From assembly GCF_003052265.1 (NCBI RefSeq), contig NZ_QANS01000002.1, forward strand, positions 682,001 through 746,000: a stretch of DNA of 64,000 nucleotides, read 5' to 3'. Shown here piece by piece: positions 45,931-55,137 of this stretch; position 1 is the stretch's first letter; every line of letters starts with the position of its first letter. A program made the position numbers and the translations under genes. Under the pieces are notes generated by a model. The model searched no databases, was not told the origin of the DNA, and worked only from the letters and a program-made list of their open reading frames with translations. The DNA is from Stenotrophobium rhamnosiphilum. Its GTDB lineage: Bacteria > Pseudomonadota > Gammaproteobacteria > Nevskiales > Nevskiaceae.

Positions 45931-48320
45931 AAGGTTTTCAAATACTCGAGTATCGCTTTACGCTCTTGTTCGTTGAGCACTGAAGTGAACGTATGACCGA
46001 CATTGCTCTGGCCATACATATGCGTGTTGTAAATTTTACGATTCTCTAATTGCTGATCGGTACTCGGCGCTAGGCCCAGATACCAGAGGAAAGGATTGCT
46101 GGAGTTTAGGATGTTAATCATCTGTCCCAGCGCTGGATCTGCGTCTTGATTGGCGGGATCGCAATCCAAATACGGCGTCGTGCCGGGCGCACCGCAAGCG
46201 AGTGCATCGTATTTCCAGCCTAACTTTTCCTTGTCATAAGCACGTTGGAAATTCGTGTCGTAGCCCATCACCACTTTGCCAAGTTGATCAAAGCGCGCTG
46301 GCGTAGAGACACGACGCCAGATTGATTTGCGCTCTGCGGGATTCAATATTTCCATCACGTTTGGCACAGAACCATTGTGTAAATATGGCCCGCTTGCCCA
46401 TACACCGTATAGCGGCGGTGCGAGATAACCCGGCGCGCGTCCTTGGCGAATCTCTGCGCGATTCTGCGTGCTGCAGTCGAGATTAGGATCGCTGTTGATC
46501 GTCTCCGGATATGCAAAGAAATCTTCTTTGCCATATTGCTCTGCCGCTTCGCTGTCGCTATCAACCCGCCACTTATCCGTGGCAATCAAATCACGCGGAA
46601 CGATGTAACTCGCGACGCCTTCCAACGCTGGCGTGTCCAGATATCTTGAATCGTTCACGTAACGCGGCGAGTAAGCGCCGTGACAGCTCGCGCATGAACC
46701 GTTACCACCTTCAGGCTTTGGTGAAGGATTGTCGAGCCCCTCTGCCCAAAGATTTTTGCTGTGGAATAACACCGCGCCCTGCTCTGCCAATGCCGTGTTG
46801 ATCGGCCCTGGAAATGCCGGCGACTTGAGTGACATCAGCCAAGTATCACCAGCACGCACATGCTCTTTTACCCAGCCAAAACCATCAGGTCCCGGGCCCG
46901 GCAGGAAGAAACCAAAATCTGCGCGCAGTGCATCCATCGCCAGAAATCCATCTTGGAACTTGGTTGGACGATGACCCATGTTCCACCACGCTGGCGTATC
47001 AAGCGAACCGCCGTTGGGTGTAAACACTGTGAAGCCAATAAAGTTGGGATCGAGCGGACGCAGATCGCCTGCTACAAGGAAAGTAATGATCTGCAATGCC
47101 AATGCGTTATTGGTGCCGCGCGTTTTGCCGACGATGATTGGCACAGGAATCGGAACGCCGGGAACAGCACTGCCACCGAGATCGGTATCTAGCTGACCAA
47201 ACTCGCTGAGGCTATTCGAGTTGCCGTAGAGCGCACCAAGACCGGGGCCATCTGCGGGTGTACCGACCTGACCGCTGTGGCAGACATGACAGTTGGTGCC
47301 GATGTTGCCGGTCCAGCGACCTTCGGCGTCATGTGTCTGCGTAAGTCCTGTCGGCAACTGACCAGTGCCACCATTGGTTTTATTGGGGTCTTCACCCGGC
47401 AATGGATACGGATTGCGCGCCGCCCCCATGCCCATTCCATAACGCTCGGCAACAAGCTGATCGAAATTATCAGGACGCGATGGAAGTCCCCACTTCTCCC
47501 ACACGGTGTTGTATTTCGCGGCCGTGAGATTGCCCTTGGAACCATTGCCGCCGAAATACCAACCCGCACCGATTGCGCCATTGCCTTCGATCAAGGTGCG
47601 ACCTTGTGCAGAAAGCGTACGCAACTCGCCGCAGGTTTTTGCGGGCGCAGCTTCGCCTACTTTTTCTGGCTCGCGATGGCAGTCTTTCCAGAAGGCGTTG
47701 TAGTACACCGCCTTGTTAGCGTTGATGCCGGGTTGCACGAGACTGCGTGGATCAGCAGGCAACACGGTGCTGTCACTTTTGCCTTCGCAGAAATCAAACC
47801 ACGCGTGGCCACCGCGTGCGCTGCCTAGTAAAGCTAGTGGTGCAGTTGGCGTGGAAACATTGCTCGCAAGAAGTGCGGCGCAGCTATCCGGATTCTCCCA
47901 GCAACCCAACACCACTTTCAGCGCGTTGTAAGGCTGACTGCCAACAGGCCAAGGCTGACCACCACTGTGATGCTGTGCGGGATCAGAAGGATTGGTCAGA
48001 ATCTTGTTGGTCTCGACGCCTTTGTCCAAAGCGATCCACGAGTCATACACATTGTCGTAGTCTTCATTGGGATTGCTTGAGAGCATGAACAGCTTGCCCT
48101 CATCCGTATCCGCAACACCGCCTGGCACGTGACACGTGCGACAGTTATTGAGATTGGTCTGTGCGCTCTTGCCAAAAAATTCCTGCACGGTCTTGGATGG
48201 CGTGCCGGAATCGGTGCCACCGTTGTTTCCCGACGTCGCAGTGCCGCCGCTGTAATTGCCGGAACATGCACTCAGCAACAGCACTGCAACGAGGCCATTA
48301 GCCCGGGAAAAACTCCGCAT
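45927..48320 (-). CDS. Tri-haem RoxA-like lipoprotein, first copy
   Basis: 797 residues. Lipobox LSAC near residue 19. Haem motifs are CRTCH at 60-64, CHVCH near 343 and CASCH near 543. The C-terminal half has LAPPLYGVWASGPYLHNGSV and ends FTSVLNEQERKAILEYLKTL, as in the paralogue. A strong GGAGGAGAAAACG site precedes the ATG at 48320, so it is the first gene of the five-gene operon. It should be exported, lipidated and loaded with three haems. Oxidative cleavage of a hydrophobic polymer, or a peroxidase-like role, is inferred from the family only. Confidence 0.8.
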   Translation of the reverse strand: MRSFSRANGLVAVLLLSACSGNYSGGTATSGNNGGTDSGTPSKTVQEFFGKSAQTNLNNCRTCHVPGGVADTDEGKLFMLSSNPNEDYDNVYDSWIALDKGVETNKILTNPSDPAQHHSGGQPWPVGSQPYNALKVVLGCWENPDSCAALLASNVSTPTAPLALLGSARGGHAWFDFCEGKSDSTVLPADPRSLVQPGINANKAVYYNAFWKDCHREPEKVGEAAPAKTCGELRTLSAQGRTLIEGNGAIGAGWYFGGNGSKGNLTAAKYNTVWEKWGLPSRPDNFDQLVAERYGMGMGAARNPYPLPGEDPNKTNGGTGQLPTGLTQTHDAEGRWTGNIGTNCHVCHSGQVGTPADGPGLGALYGNSNSLSEFGQLDTDLGGSAVPGVPIPVPIIVGKTRGTNNALALQIITFLVAGDLRPLDPNFIGFTVFTPNGGSLDTPAWWNMGHRPTKFQDGFLAMDALRADFGFFLPGPGPDGFGWVKEHVRAGDTWLMSLKSPAFPGPINTALAEQGAVLFHSKNLWAEGLDNPSPKPEGGNGSCASCHGAYSPRYVNDSRYLDTPALEGVASYIVPRDLIATDKWRVDSDSEAAEQYGKEDFFAYPETINSDPNLDCSTQNRAEIRQGRAPGYLAPPLYGVWASGPYLHNGSVPNVMEILNPAERKSIWRRVSTPARFDQLGKVVMGYDTNFQRAYDKEKLGWKYDALACGAPGTTPYLDCDPANQDADPALGQMINILNSSNPFLWYLGLAPSTDQQLENRKIYNTHMYGQSNVGHTFTSVLNEQERKAILEYLKTL

Positions 48321-48406
48321 CGTTTTCTCCTCCAGACAGGTCATAGCCCACCGGAATATGTATGTACGCGTGGGCTTTGCCTCTATCGCGTTTAGTGTCT
48401 AAACTT

Positions 48407-48438
48407 AATCCGAGTAATTGCTCAGGTCTACTCGGATT
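48407..48438. promoter_or_regulatory. Putative TetR operator of the haem-protein operon
   Basis: AATCCGAGTA (48407-48416) and TACTCGGATT (48429-48438) are perfect inverted arms around 12 bp. They lie in the 129-bp divergent gap, 12 bp before the TetR start. Confidence 0.7.
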
Positions 48439-48449
48439 TCACACCCCCT

Positions 48450-49085
48450 ATGGCACGCCCCACCAAGAAGGCTTATCTCGCTGATTTAACAGCTAAAAAG
48501 AACCCTTCTCAACCCCGTGCAAAAGCCACCGTTACGGCCATGCTGGATGCTGCTGCTCAGATACTTGAGCGTGAGGGTTACAACGGGGTAACCACGAATC
48601 ACGTCGCAGAAGCCGCTGGCGTCAGCATTGGCTCACTCTATGAATACTTTCCGAACAAGCAGTCGATCATCGCCGCAGCCTTGGCGCGCGAGCTCGGAGA
48701 AATTGCGAATGAAGTGAAAGCCAGCATGCGCACCGCACTCGCTCTGCCCGATCAACCGCGCGGCGGCATTGATCACTGGATGCGCGGAATGATGTCTGCA
48801 CTGGAGAAGCGCGGGAAATTGTTACGTGTTGCGATGCGAGAAGTGCCTTTCTTCTGGGATATTCCAGAAGCACGCGATCTCTCAGAAACGCTGCAACACA
48901 TCGCCGCCGAAGGTCGTCAAAAAAGCGAGCGCGTGCTGCACTTTGAAGATCCGGAAGCGGATACCTACTTGCTGATGACGATGTGTTGGGCGGCGATTCA
49001 ACAAACGGTGCTCTATCGACCCACACATATTTCGCGTGAGCGCCTCACACGTACTTTGGTCGATATGGTGACCAAACTACTCTGA
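48450..49085 (+). CDS. TetR-family regulator
   Basis: 211 residues. HTH at about 30-75 with VAEAAGVSIGSLYEYFPNK. The C-terminal domain is helical and has a TetR_C-type ending. It is divergent from the five-gene haem-protein operon, with a perfect palindrome in the shared promoter. It is therefore the likely local repressor, responding to a substrate or product of that system. Confidence 0.87.
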   Translation: MARPTKKAYLADLTAKKNPSQPRAKATVTAMLDAAAQILEREGYNGVTTNHVAEAAGVSIGSLYEYFPNKQSIIAAALARELGEIANEVKASMRTALALPDQPRGGIDHWMRGMMSALEKRGKLLRVAMREVPFFWDIPEARDLSETLQHIAAEGRQKSERVLHFEDPEADTYLLMTMCWAAIQQTVLYRPTHISRERLTRTLVDMVTKLL

Positions 49086-49089
49086 CGCT

Positions 49090-49884
49090 TTAGTTGCCTG
49101 TGAAGTTAGCCTTGCGCTTCTGCGCGAAGGCTAACGTGCCTTCAGCAAAGTCATTTGTTCTTCCGCATTCACGTTGCAGCTCACGTTCAAGCACGAGTTG
49201 CTCGGCAAGCTCATTGCTGTGCGCTGCATGCAGCGTCTGCTTGATGCGCGCAAGCGCAGCGCTGGGGCCGCTGGCAAGACGATTCGCGAGCGCACTGACG
49301 GTCGTCATCAACGCATCATCATCCACCACATCCCAGATCAAGCCCCAGTCTTTGGCTTTTTCTGCAGGAAGTTTTTCACCCAGCATCGCCAAACCCATCG
49401 CGCGTTGTGGGCCGATGCTGCGAGGGAGGATCCAAGTGCCGCCTGCATCCGGAACCAACCCGATATTCACGAAGGCCTGTAGGAAATATGCAGAGCGAGC
49501 CGCAATGGTGAGATCCGCCATCAACGCGAATGAAGCACCCGCACCAGCGGCCATGCCATTGACTGCAGCAATGATTGGCTTGGGCATTGCGCGCATCTTC
49601 AGCACTAGTGGGTTGTAGTACTGCTCCAGCGGCAAGCCCAAATCCAACTGACCTTCCGCGTCGATCGGCGGATTCGCCATGTTCTGCGCGAGATCCGCGC
49701 CGGAACAAAATCCGCGTCCTTCACCTGTGAGAACAATCACCTTCACTTCTGCTTCGCTCGCAGCGCGATCAAACGCTGCAGAGAGTTGCGCCAGTGAATC
49801 GAAGGTCACTGCATTCAATGCCTGTGGGCGATTGAAGCTAATGATCGCAACGCCATTCTCAGAACGGTAAAGGATGTCGGACAT
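49090..49884 (-). CDS. Enoyl-CoA hydratase/isomerase
   Basis: 264 residues. The crotonase motifs are GEGRGFCSGADL and NGMAAGAGASFALMADL (oxyanion hole), with VPDAGGTWILPR carrying the usual catalytic-loop position: Asp stands where Glu is common in hydratases, so isomerase or PaaG/BadK-like activity is possible. It is the last gene of the five-gene catabolic operon, 2 bp after the acyl-CoA dehydrogenase. Confidence 0.87.
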   Translation of the reverse strand: MSDILYRSENGVAIISFNRPQALNAVTFDSLAQLSAAFDRAASEAEVKVIVLTGEGRGFCSGADLAQNMANPPIDAEGQLDLGLPLEQYYNPLVLKMRAMPKPIIAAVNGMAAGAGASFALMADLTIAARSAYFLQAFVNIGLVPDAGGTWILPRSIGPQRAMGLAMLGEKLPAEKAKDWGLIWDVVDDDALMTTVSALANRLASGPSAALARIKQTLHAAHSNELAEQLVLERELQRECGRTNDFAEGTLAFAQKRKANFTGN

Positions 49885-49886
49885 GA

Positions 49887-51026
49887 TTAATCCAAGGTTG
49901 AGCGCGCGATGATTTCCTTCATGATCTCAGAAGTGCCTGCGAGGATGCGATGAATGCGCTCATCTTGATACAGACGGCAGATCGGATATTCGTCCATATA
50001 ACCTGCACCACCGTGTAGCTGCACACCTTCATCCACCATACGGCCATTCACTTCGCTGGTGTAGAGCTTGGCGCGTGCGGCGTCGTCGGGGCTCAGCTTG
50101 CCTTCGTTGTGCATTTCGACGCAACGATCGACGTAGACCTGTGCGATATCAATTTCCGTATCCAACGCGGCCAATTTGAAGCGCGTGTTCTGCATCTTGC
50201 TCAGTGGCTTGCCAAAAACTTTACGCTGACGCACGAAATCTTTGGTCAATTCCAGCGCATAACGTGCAGAAGCGATGTTGCCGCAAGCGCCAATCAAACG
50301 CTCTTCAGCCAAGCCCTGCATCAGGTGATAGAAACCGCCATCGACCTTGCCGAGCACATTAGCCTTGGGAACCTTCACATCACGGAAGAACAGCTCTGCG
50401 GTGTCTTGCGACTGCATGCCCATCTTCTTCAGATTACGGCCGCGTTCGAAACCTTCCATGCCGCGCTCGACGATGAATAGCGTCACGCCATGTGCGTTAT
50501 CGGCGTGCGTCTTAGCTGCAACAATCACAACATCAGCATTGATGCCGTTGGAGATGTAAGTCTTGGAGCCATTGAGCAACCAGTGGTCACCCTTGTCGAC
50601 TGCGCGTGATTTCATACCAGCGAGGTCGGAACCTGCATCAGGCTCGGTCATCGCAATCGCGAGAATCTTTTCGCCGCTGATAAAGCCGGGGAACAGACGC
50701 TCTTTCTGTTCTTCAGTTCCGAAGTGGCCAATGTATGGCGCAACCAAGCGGCTGTGCAGCGTGATGAAGAATCCAGAATCACCGTGAAATGCGTTCTCTT
50801 CAATCAAGATTTGTTCATAACGAAAATCCTTGATGCCTTGGCCGCCGTACTTCTCGTCAGCCCACATGCACAGCAGGCCCATGTCACCGGCTTTCTTGTA
50901 AGCCTCGCGATCAATGATGTGTGCCTCGCGCCAACGCTCACCGTGTGGGCGAATTTCTTGCTGAAAGAATTTACGTGCCGAGTCACGGAACATTTCCATC
51001 TCGGAATCCAGCGGCCTACGTTTCAT
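49887..51026 (-). CDS. Acyl-CoA dehydrogenase
   Basis: 379 residues. Motifs are AMTEPDAGSDLAGMKS, WLLNGSKTYISNG and C-terminal LHGGAGYMDEYPICRLYQDERI, including the region with the catalytic Glu of short/medium-chain enzymes. It uses FAD to make a trans-2-enoyl-CoA and passes electrons to ETF. It lies between the acetoacetate-decarboxylase-like gene and the hydratase, making a beta-oxidation step. Confidence 0.92.
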   Translation of the reverse strand: MKRRPLDSEMEMFRDSARKFFQQEIRPHGERWREAHIIDREAYKKAGDMGLLCMWADEKYGGQGIKDFRYEQILIEENAFHGDSGFFITLHSRLVAPYIGHFGTEEQKERLFPGFISGEKILAIAMTEPDAGSDLAGMKSRAVDKGDHWLLNGSKTYISNGINADVVIVAAKTHADNAHGVTLFIVERGMEGFERGRNLKKMGMQSQDTAELFFRDVKVPKANVLGKVDGGFYHLMQGLAEERLIGACGNIASARYALELTKDFVRQRKVFGKPLSKMQNTRFKLAALDTEIDIAQVYVDRCVEMHNEGKLSPDDAARAKLYTSEVNGRMVDEGVQLHGGAGYMDEYPICRLYQDERIHRILAGTSEIMKEIIARSTLD

Positions 51027-51049
51027 GCAACAGCTCCTCGGTATTATTT

Positions 51050-51739
51050 TTATTTAGCGACTGGTCGAATCGTTGATTCGTGGAAAGTCATATTGAATTT
51101 GGAAACGCCAACGGTCAGCAATGAAGTGGCCTGCGCCAGATCAGGGAATACGGTCGGGTCAAACTTCGAACGCTTCAGACTGCCCGGACGCACCCAGCCT
51201 TTGGCTGAAGGCTGATAGACATAGCTCTTGCCGTCGAGATGCTGACCCAGCGTGATCCAGCTATTCGGCAGCATCGCAGTAGTGAACGGCAGCGAGATTG
51301 GCCAAGAGACAAAGTCCATCTCAGCGAAAGTTTTGCCATCGAGACTGACGCTGACACAGTCGAGTCCATTCTCGCCATAGCGCACGTCAAACTGTGCAAC
51401 AGCTTTAGGAATACCCCAATTGCGTTGACCATTCACAACGCTGTCGAGCGACGACACGAAGATGCGGCTGATCGACAGATGTCGCTTGCCGTCTTCAAAC
51501 GGAAAAGTGCCAGGAATGAACAGCAACTCGTGATACGGACCCACCGGAGAATCTGAGTAATCGACAAACATCATGTAGCAGAAGCGCGATGCGCCGCGAC
51601 GGCCGCGCAGTGATGGCTCGACGAAACGTTCGTCGTCAAGCAGCGCTGCAGGCGCGCGGAACATGCAGATATAACCACGACCGAGCAACGTCCATGGAGC
51701 TGGCGCGTCGATCACGGCGGGTGGAGTTTGGGTATTCAT
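51050..51739 (-). CDS. Acetoacetate decarboxylase-like protein
   Basis: 229 residues. The ADC-superfamily fold is indicated by HLSISRIFVSS and RNWGIPKAVAQFD. The Schiff-base Lys of true acetoacetate decarboxylase sits in an EPKK-type motif I do not see in that form, and the Lys in GIPK is the candidate. It may be a decarboxylase, hydratase or aldolase-like enzyme. It is co-directional and close (24 bp) to its operon neighbours. Confidence 0.72.
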   Translation of the reverse strand: MNTQTPPAVIDAPAPWTLLGRGYICMFRAPAALLDDERFVEPSLRGRRGASRFCYMMFVDYSDSPVGPYHELLFIPGTFPFEDGKRHLSISRIFVSSLDSVVNGQRNWGIPKAVAQFDVRYGENGLDCVSVSLDGKTFAEMDFVSWPISLPFTTAMLPNSWITLGQHLDGKSYVYQPSAKGWVRPGSLKRSKFDPTVFPDLAQATSLLTVGVSKFNMTFHESTIRPVAK

Positions 51740-51763
51740 TTCAATTCCTTTTAAAAATTCTTG

Positions 51764-53449
51764 CTACTGCCAAATCACTGCGCGCTTCAGCTCAGACCAC
51801 TTTTCAGCCTGCGGCATGTAACGCTCTTCAATGATGTTGCGTTTGATTTTGAGTGTGGGCGTGAGGAAACCGTTCTCGACCGTCCATGGTTCATTCACCA
51901 CGACGAGAAAATCGAGTTGCTCATGATCTTCAAGTTCTTTATTCACGCGATCCAGAACGATCTGAAGTTCCCCGCCCATGGCAGCCTGACCGCCACTCTG
52001 CAAGCGCTGATGCGCTTCTGGTGACAACATCACCAAGGCAAAAGGTTGCGCCAAACCGGAGCCGGTGACGCAGGAAGATTCAACGACAGGATGGCTACCA
52101 ATTCGATTTTCGATTGGCGCTGGCGCAACGTACTTGCCCTTGCTGGTCTTGAACAGTTCCTTCACGCGACCAGTTATGCGCACGCGACCGATCTCATCAA
52201 AAGCCCCACGATCGCCGGTGCGGAAGAAACCGTCTTCGGTCATTTCTTCTGCTGTTTTCTCAGGCATCTTGTAGTAGCCCGTCATCTGACAAGGGCTCTT
52301 CACCAGCAGCTCGCCGTTGTTATCGATGCGTGACTCAACACCTGCATAGGCCTGACCAATCCAACCGTCACGCACATTGCCCGGCTGCGCCCCATGCGAG
52401 TACGCAAAGTTTTCGCTCATACCGTAGACCTCGAGCAGATCAAGGCCGAGCTTGCGATACCAGTTCATCAACTCCTGCGGCAGTGGCGCGGAACCAGTGA
52501 GCGCAACGCGTACATCCTGCAAGCCGAGTTGTGTGAGAATTTTCTTCTTGATGATCTTGGAAACAAACGGAATAGCGAACAGCTTCTTCTGTTTGGCCAG
52601 CGGCAACTTCTGGTTTACGCCCAGATAGAACTTGGTCCACAGACGTGGAACCGAGAAGAAAATGGTTGGCGTTGCGCGACGCAAATCCGCGGGAAAAGTG
52701 TCGAGCTTGTCAGCGAAGAAGATGCGGCAGCCGTTATACAAGGAACCTGACTCCACCAGCGCGCGTTCAGCAACGTGTGCCAAAGGCAGATACGACAACA
52801 AACGATCGTTCGCAGACAGGTGCAGCATGCGATTCAAACCTTCAGCCGAACGCGTGAAGCTGCCGTGGCTGTGCATCACACCTTTCGGGCGACCGGTGCT
52901 GCCTGAGGTGTAGAGAATCGTTGCGAGGTCATCAGCACTTGGCAGTTTCAGGTCCTGCAAAGGCTGCGTGTTGGCGATGATGGTTTCCCATTGAGGCACG
53001 TCATCACGCGGGGCCATCGGCAGCGCAATGATCGGCAAGCCCTTGGGCACAACCGGCGCAATCTCGTTCCAGCCATCGCTCTTGCCGTCCATCTTGCCGA
53101 GGAACAGCAACTTCGCTTCGCTGTGCTCCAAAATGTAACCAGCGGTATCGCCATTAAGCGCAGGATAAAGCGGCACAGTGATGTGACCCGCCATCCAGAT
53201 CGCGAGATCCGCCATGATCCAATGCGCGCTGTTCTTGCCGAGCAAAGCAATATTGCTACGCGGCGGCAGATTCAATGAACGCAAATGCGTCGCCATGCGA
53301 CGCACCTGACTCGCAACTTCTACCCATGTGTAATCGACCACGCGGCCATCGGCATAAGGCTGCGTCATGTACACACGATGTGTCTGCGTCACTTCCCAAT
53401 GCAGCAGGCAATGCAGCAACGTGGTCTTTGGATTCTTGGTGGCCGCCAT
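51764..53449 (-). CDS. AMP-forming acyl-CoA synthetase
   Basis: 561 residues. The P-loop LYTSGSTGRPKG, the motif YGMSENFAYSHG and the hinge ITGRVKELFKTSKGKYV match long-chain acyl-CoA ligases of the FadD15/AMP-binding type. It activates a free acid to its CoA ester. GAGGAGCTACAG before ATG 53449 supports this start over the longer frame. It follows the monooxygenase gene and feeds the beta-oxidation enzymes downstream. Confidence 0.9.
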   Translation of the reverse strand: MAATKNPKTTLLHCLLHWEVTQTHRVYMTQPYADGRVVDYTWVEVASQVRRMATHLRSLNLPPRSNIALLGKNSAHWIMADLAIWMAGHITVPLYPALNGDTAGYILEHSEAKLLFLGKMDGKSDGWNEIAPVVPKGLPIIALPMAPRDDVPQWETIIANTQPLQDLKLPSADDLATILYTSGSTGRPKGVMHSHGSFTRSAEGLNRMLHLSANDRLLSYLPLAHVAERALVESGSLYNGCRIFFADKLDTFPADLRRATPTIFFSVPRLWTKFYLGVNQKLPLAKQKKLFAIPFVSKIIKKKILTQLGLQDVRVALTGSAPLPQELMNWYRKLGLDLLEVYGMSENFAYSHGAQPGNVRDGWIGQAYAGVESRIDNNGELLVKSPCQMTGYYKMPEKTAEEMTEDGFFRTGDRGAFDEIGRVRITGRVKELFKTSKGKYVAPAPIENRIGSHPVVESSCVTGSGLAQPFALVMLSPEAHQRLQSGGQAAMGGELQIVLDRVNKELEDHEQLDFLVVVNEPWTVENGFLTPTLKIKRNIIEERYMPQAEKWSELKRAVIWQ

Positions 53450-53527
53450 CTGTAGCTCCTCGTTGGAATCGATCATGTCGATTCCATATCTAGTTTTGAT
53501 TTTGTCTCAACGCCAAACCGCTTTGCC

Positions 53528-55015
53528 TCACGCCGCTGCAGTAGAAGCTTTCTCGCTCTGAAAATCTTCGGCGATTGGTTCCGCGCAACGGCGGCGGAAC
53601 TCCACCATGGAGCCAACCCAGTTGTTGGTGTTGACGCCCTCAGCGGTTTTGTACCAACTCTGGCAATCGCCTGAGTACGTGGTTTCAGCACTGCGGGAAT
53701 CCATTTCGTTCTTGTAGCGAGCCTGCGCTGCTGCAGTCACTTCAATGCTGCGCCAGTTATTCTGCACACGCTGCTTCATCAACTTGGCGATGTAGTTCTG
53801 CTGCTGCTCCAACATGAAGATGATTGAGCCAGCGCCAACGTTGGTGTTAGGACCGTACAACACATAGAAATTCGGATAGCCAGAAATCGCCATGCCCAGA
53901 TAAGCGGAAGCGCCCTTCGCCCAATCGGTATGCAAATCGCGACCGTTGCGGCCGGTCACCCGCATTGGCGTGAGGAACTGCGTCGCAGCAAAGCCGGTGC
54001 CGTAGATGATGGCATCGACTTCATGCAACTTGCCGTCTGCGGTGCGCACACCGGTCTCGGTTATTTCGGTGACTGCATCAACGACCACATCCACATTAGA
54101 ACGCGTCAACGCTGGCAACCAATCGTTGCTGAGCAGAAGGCGTTTACAACCAATCGCGAATTCCGGCGTGAGCTTTTTACGCAATTCCGGATCACGCACC
54201 TGCCAACGCATTTGCAGTTTGGAGAGTGCCGTTACCAGCCACAACAAAGGTTTGTTGCCGTTGTAAGCCTTGGCCAGCGTTTCGATGAACAAGAAGATGC
54301 GTAGACGATCAAGCGTATGCAGAATCGGAAATGTGTTGAACAACCAGAGCTCGAAGTTCGACAGCTTTTTCTCAGCCTTGGGGAAAGTCCAACCGGGTGA
54401 GCGCTGGAACAGCTCAAGCGATTTCACCGTTTTCGCAATCTCCGGGAGGAACTGCACGGCGCTCGCACCGCTACCAATCACTGCAACTTTTTTATCTTTG
54501 AGATCGAAACTGTGATCCCAATGCGCTGAGTGGAAAGCCGCGCCTTTGAATTTTTCGCGACCCGCAATCTTTGGGTACGCCGCTTGGTGCAACTGGCCGA
54601 CAGCACTAACCACGCTCTCTGCCTCCAGCGTGCTGCCATCTTTCATCTGCAGCACCCACACGGCGCGTGCATCGTCATACGCAGTGCTCGTTACTTCGGT
54701 GCGATAGCGAATGTGTTTTTCGAGATCGTATTTGCTTGCAATGTGGTGCTGATATTTCAGAATCTCGCTCTGCTTGGCGTAGCGCCATTCCCATGAATAA
54801 TGAGATTCGAACGAGTATGAGTAGAAGTGCGAAGGCACGTCGCAGCCGCAGCCCGGATAAGTGTTCTCACGCCAAGTGCCACCAAGGTCATCGGCTTTTT
54901 CAAGAATCACAATTGAGTCGATACCCGATTTGCGCAGCGAATACGCCATGCCAAGACCGCCGAAGCCTGAGCCAATGATCGCGACCTTGCAGCTGTTGTT
55001 TGCCTGATTAGCCAT
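53528..55015 (-). CDS. Baeyer-Villiger-type flavin monooxygenase
   Basis: 495 residues. VAIIGSGFGGLGMAYSL, GGTWRENTYPGCGCDV, BVMO fingerprint FKGAAFHSAHWDH and NADPH motif AVIGSGASAVQFLP are all present. It is a paralogue of the gene at 27244. The ATG 55015 begins MANQANN just before the FAD motif; the frame extends 37 codons upstream without conserved content. First gene of the catabolic operon, divergent from the AraC gene. Confidence 0.88.
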   Translation of the reverse strand: MANQANNSCKVAIIGSGFGGLGMAYSLRKSGIDSIVILEKADDLGGTWRENTYPGCGCDVPSHFYSYSFESHYSWEWRYAKQSEILKYQHHIASKYDLEKHIRYRTEVTSTAYDDARAVWVLQMKDGSTLEAESVVSAVGQLHQAAYPKIAGREKFKGAAFHSAHWDHSFDLKDKKVAVIGSGASAVQFLPEIAKTVKSLELFQRSPGWTFPKAEKKLSNFELWLFNTFPILHTLDRLRIFLFIETLAKAYNGNKPLLWLVTALSKLQMRWQVRDPELRKKLTPEFAIGCKRLLLSNDWLPALTRSNVDVVVDAVTEITETGVRTADGKLHEVDAIIYGTGFAATQFLTPMRVTGRNGRDLHTDWAKGASAYLGMAISGYPNFYVLYGPNTNVGAGSIIFMLEQQQNYIAKLMKQRVQNNWRSIEVTAAAQARYKNEMDSRSAETTYSGDCQSWYKTAEGVNTNNWVGSMVEFRRRCAEPIAEDFQSEKASTAAA

Positions 55016-55137
55016 CTGAATTACCGAGTTGGGGTACTGATGAGGCCAGATAATGACCACTCCGCCATCGTTAGGGGATGACGGTAGCAGCCATTCGATT
55101 GATAATCGAGGCCAGTCTATAGTCATCCCGATGGGTT

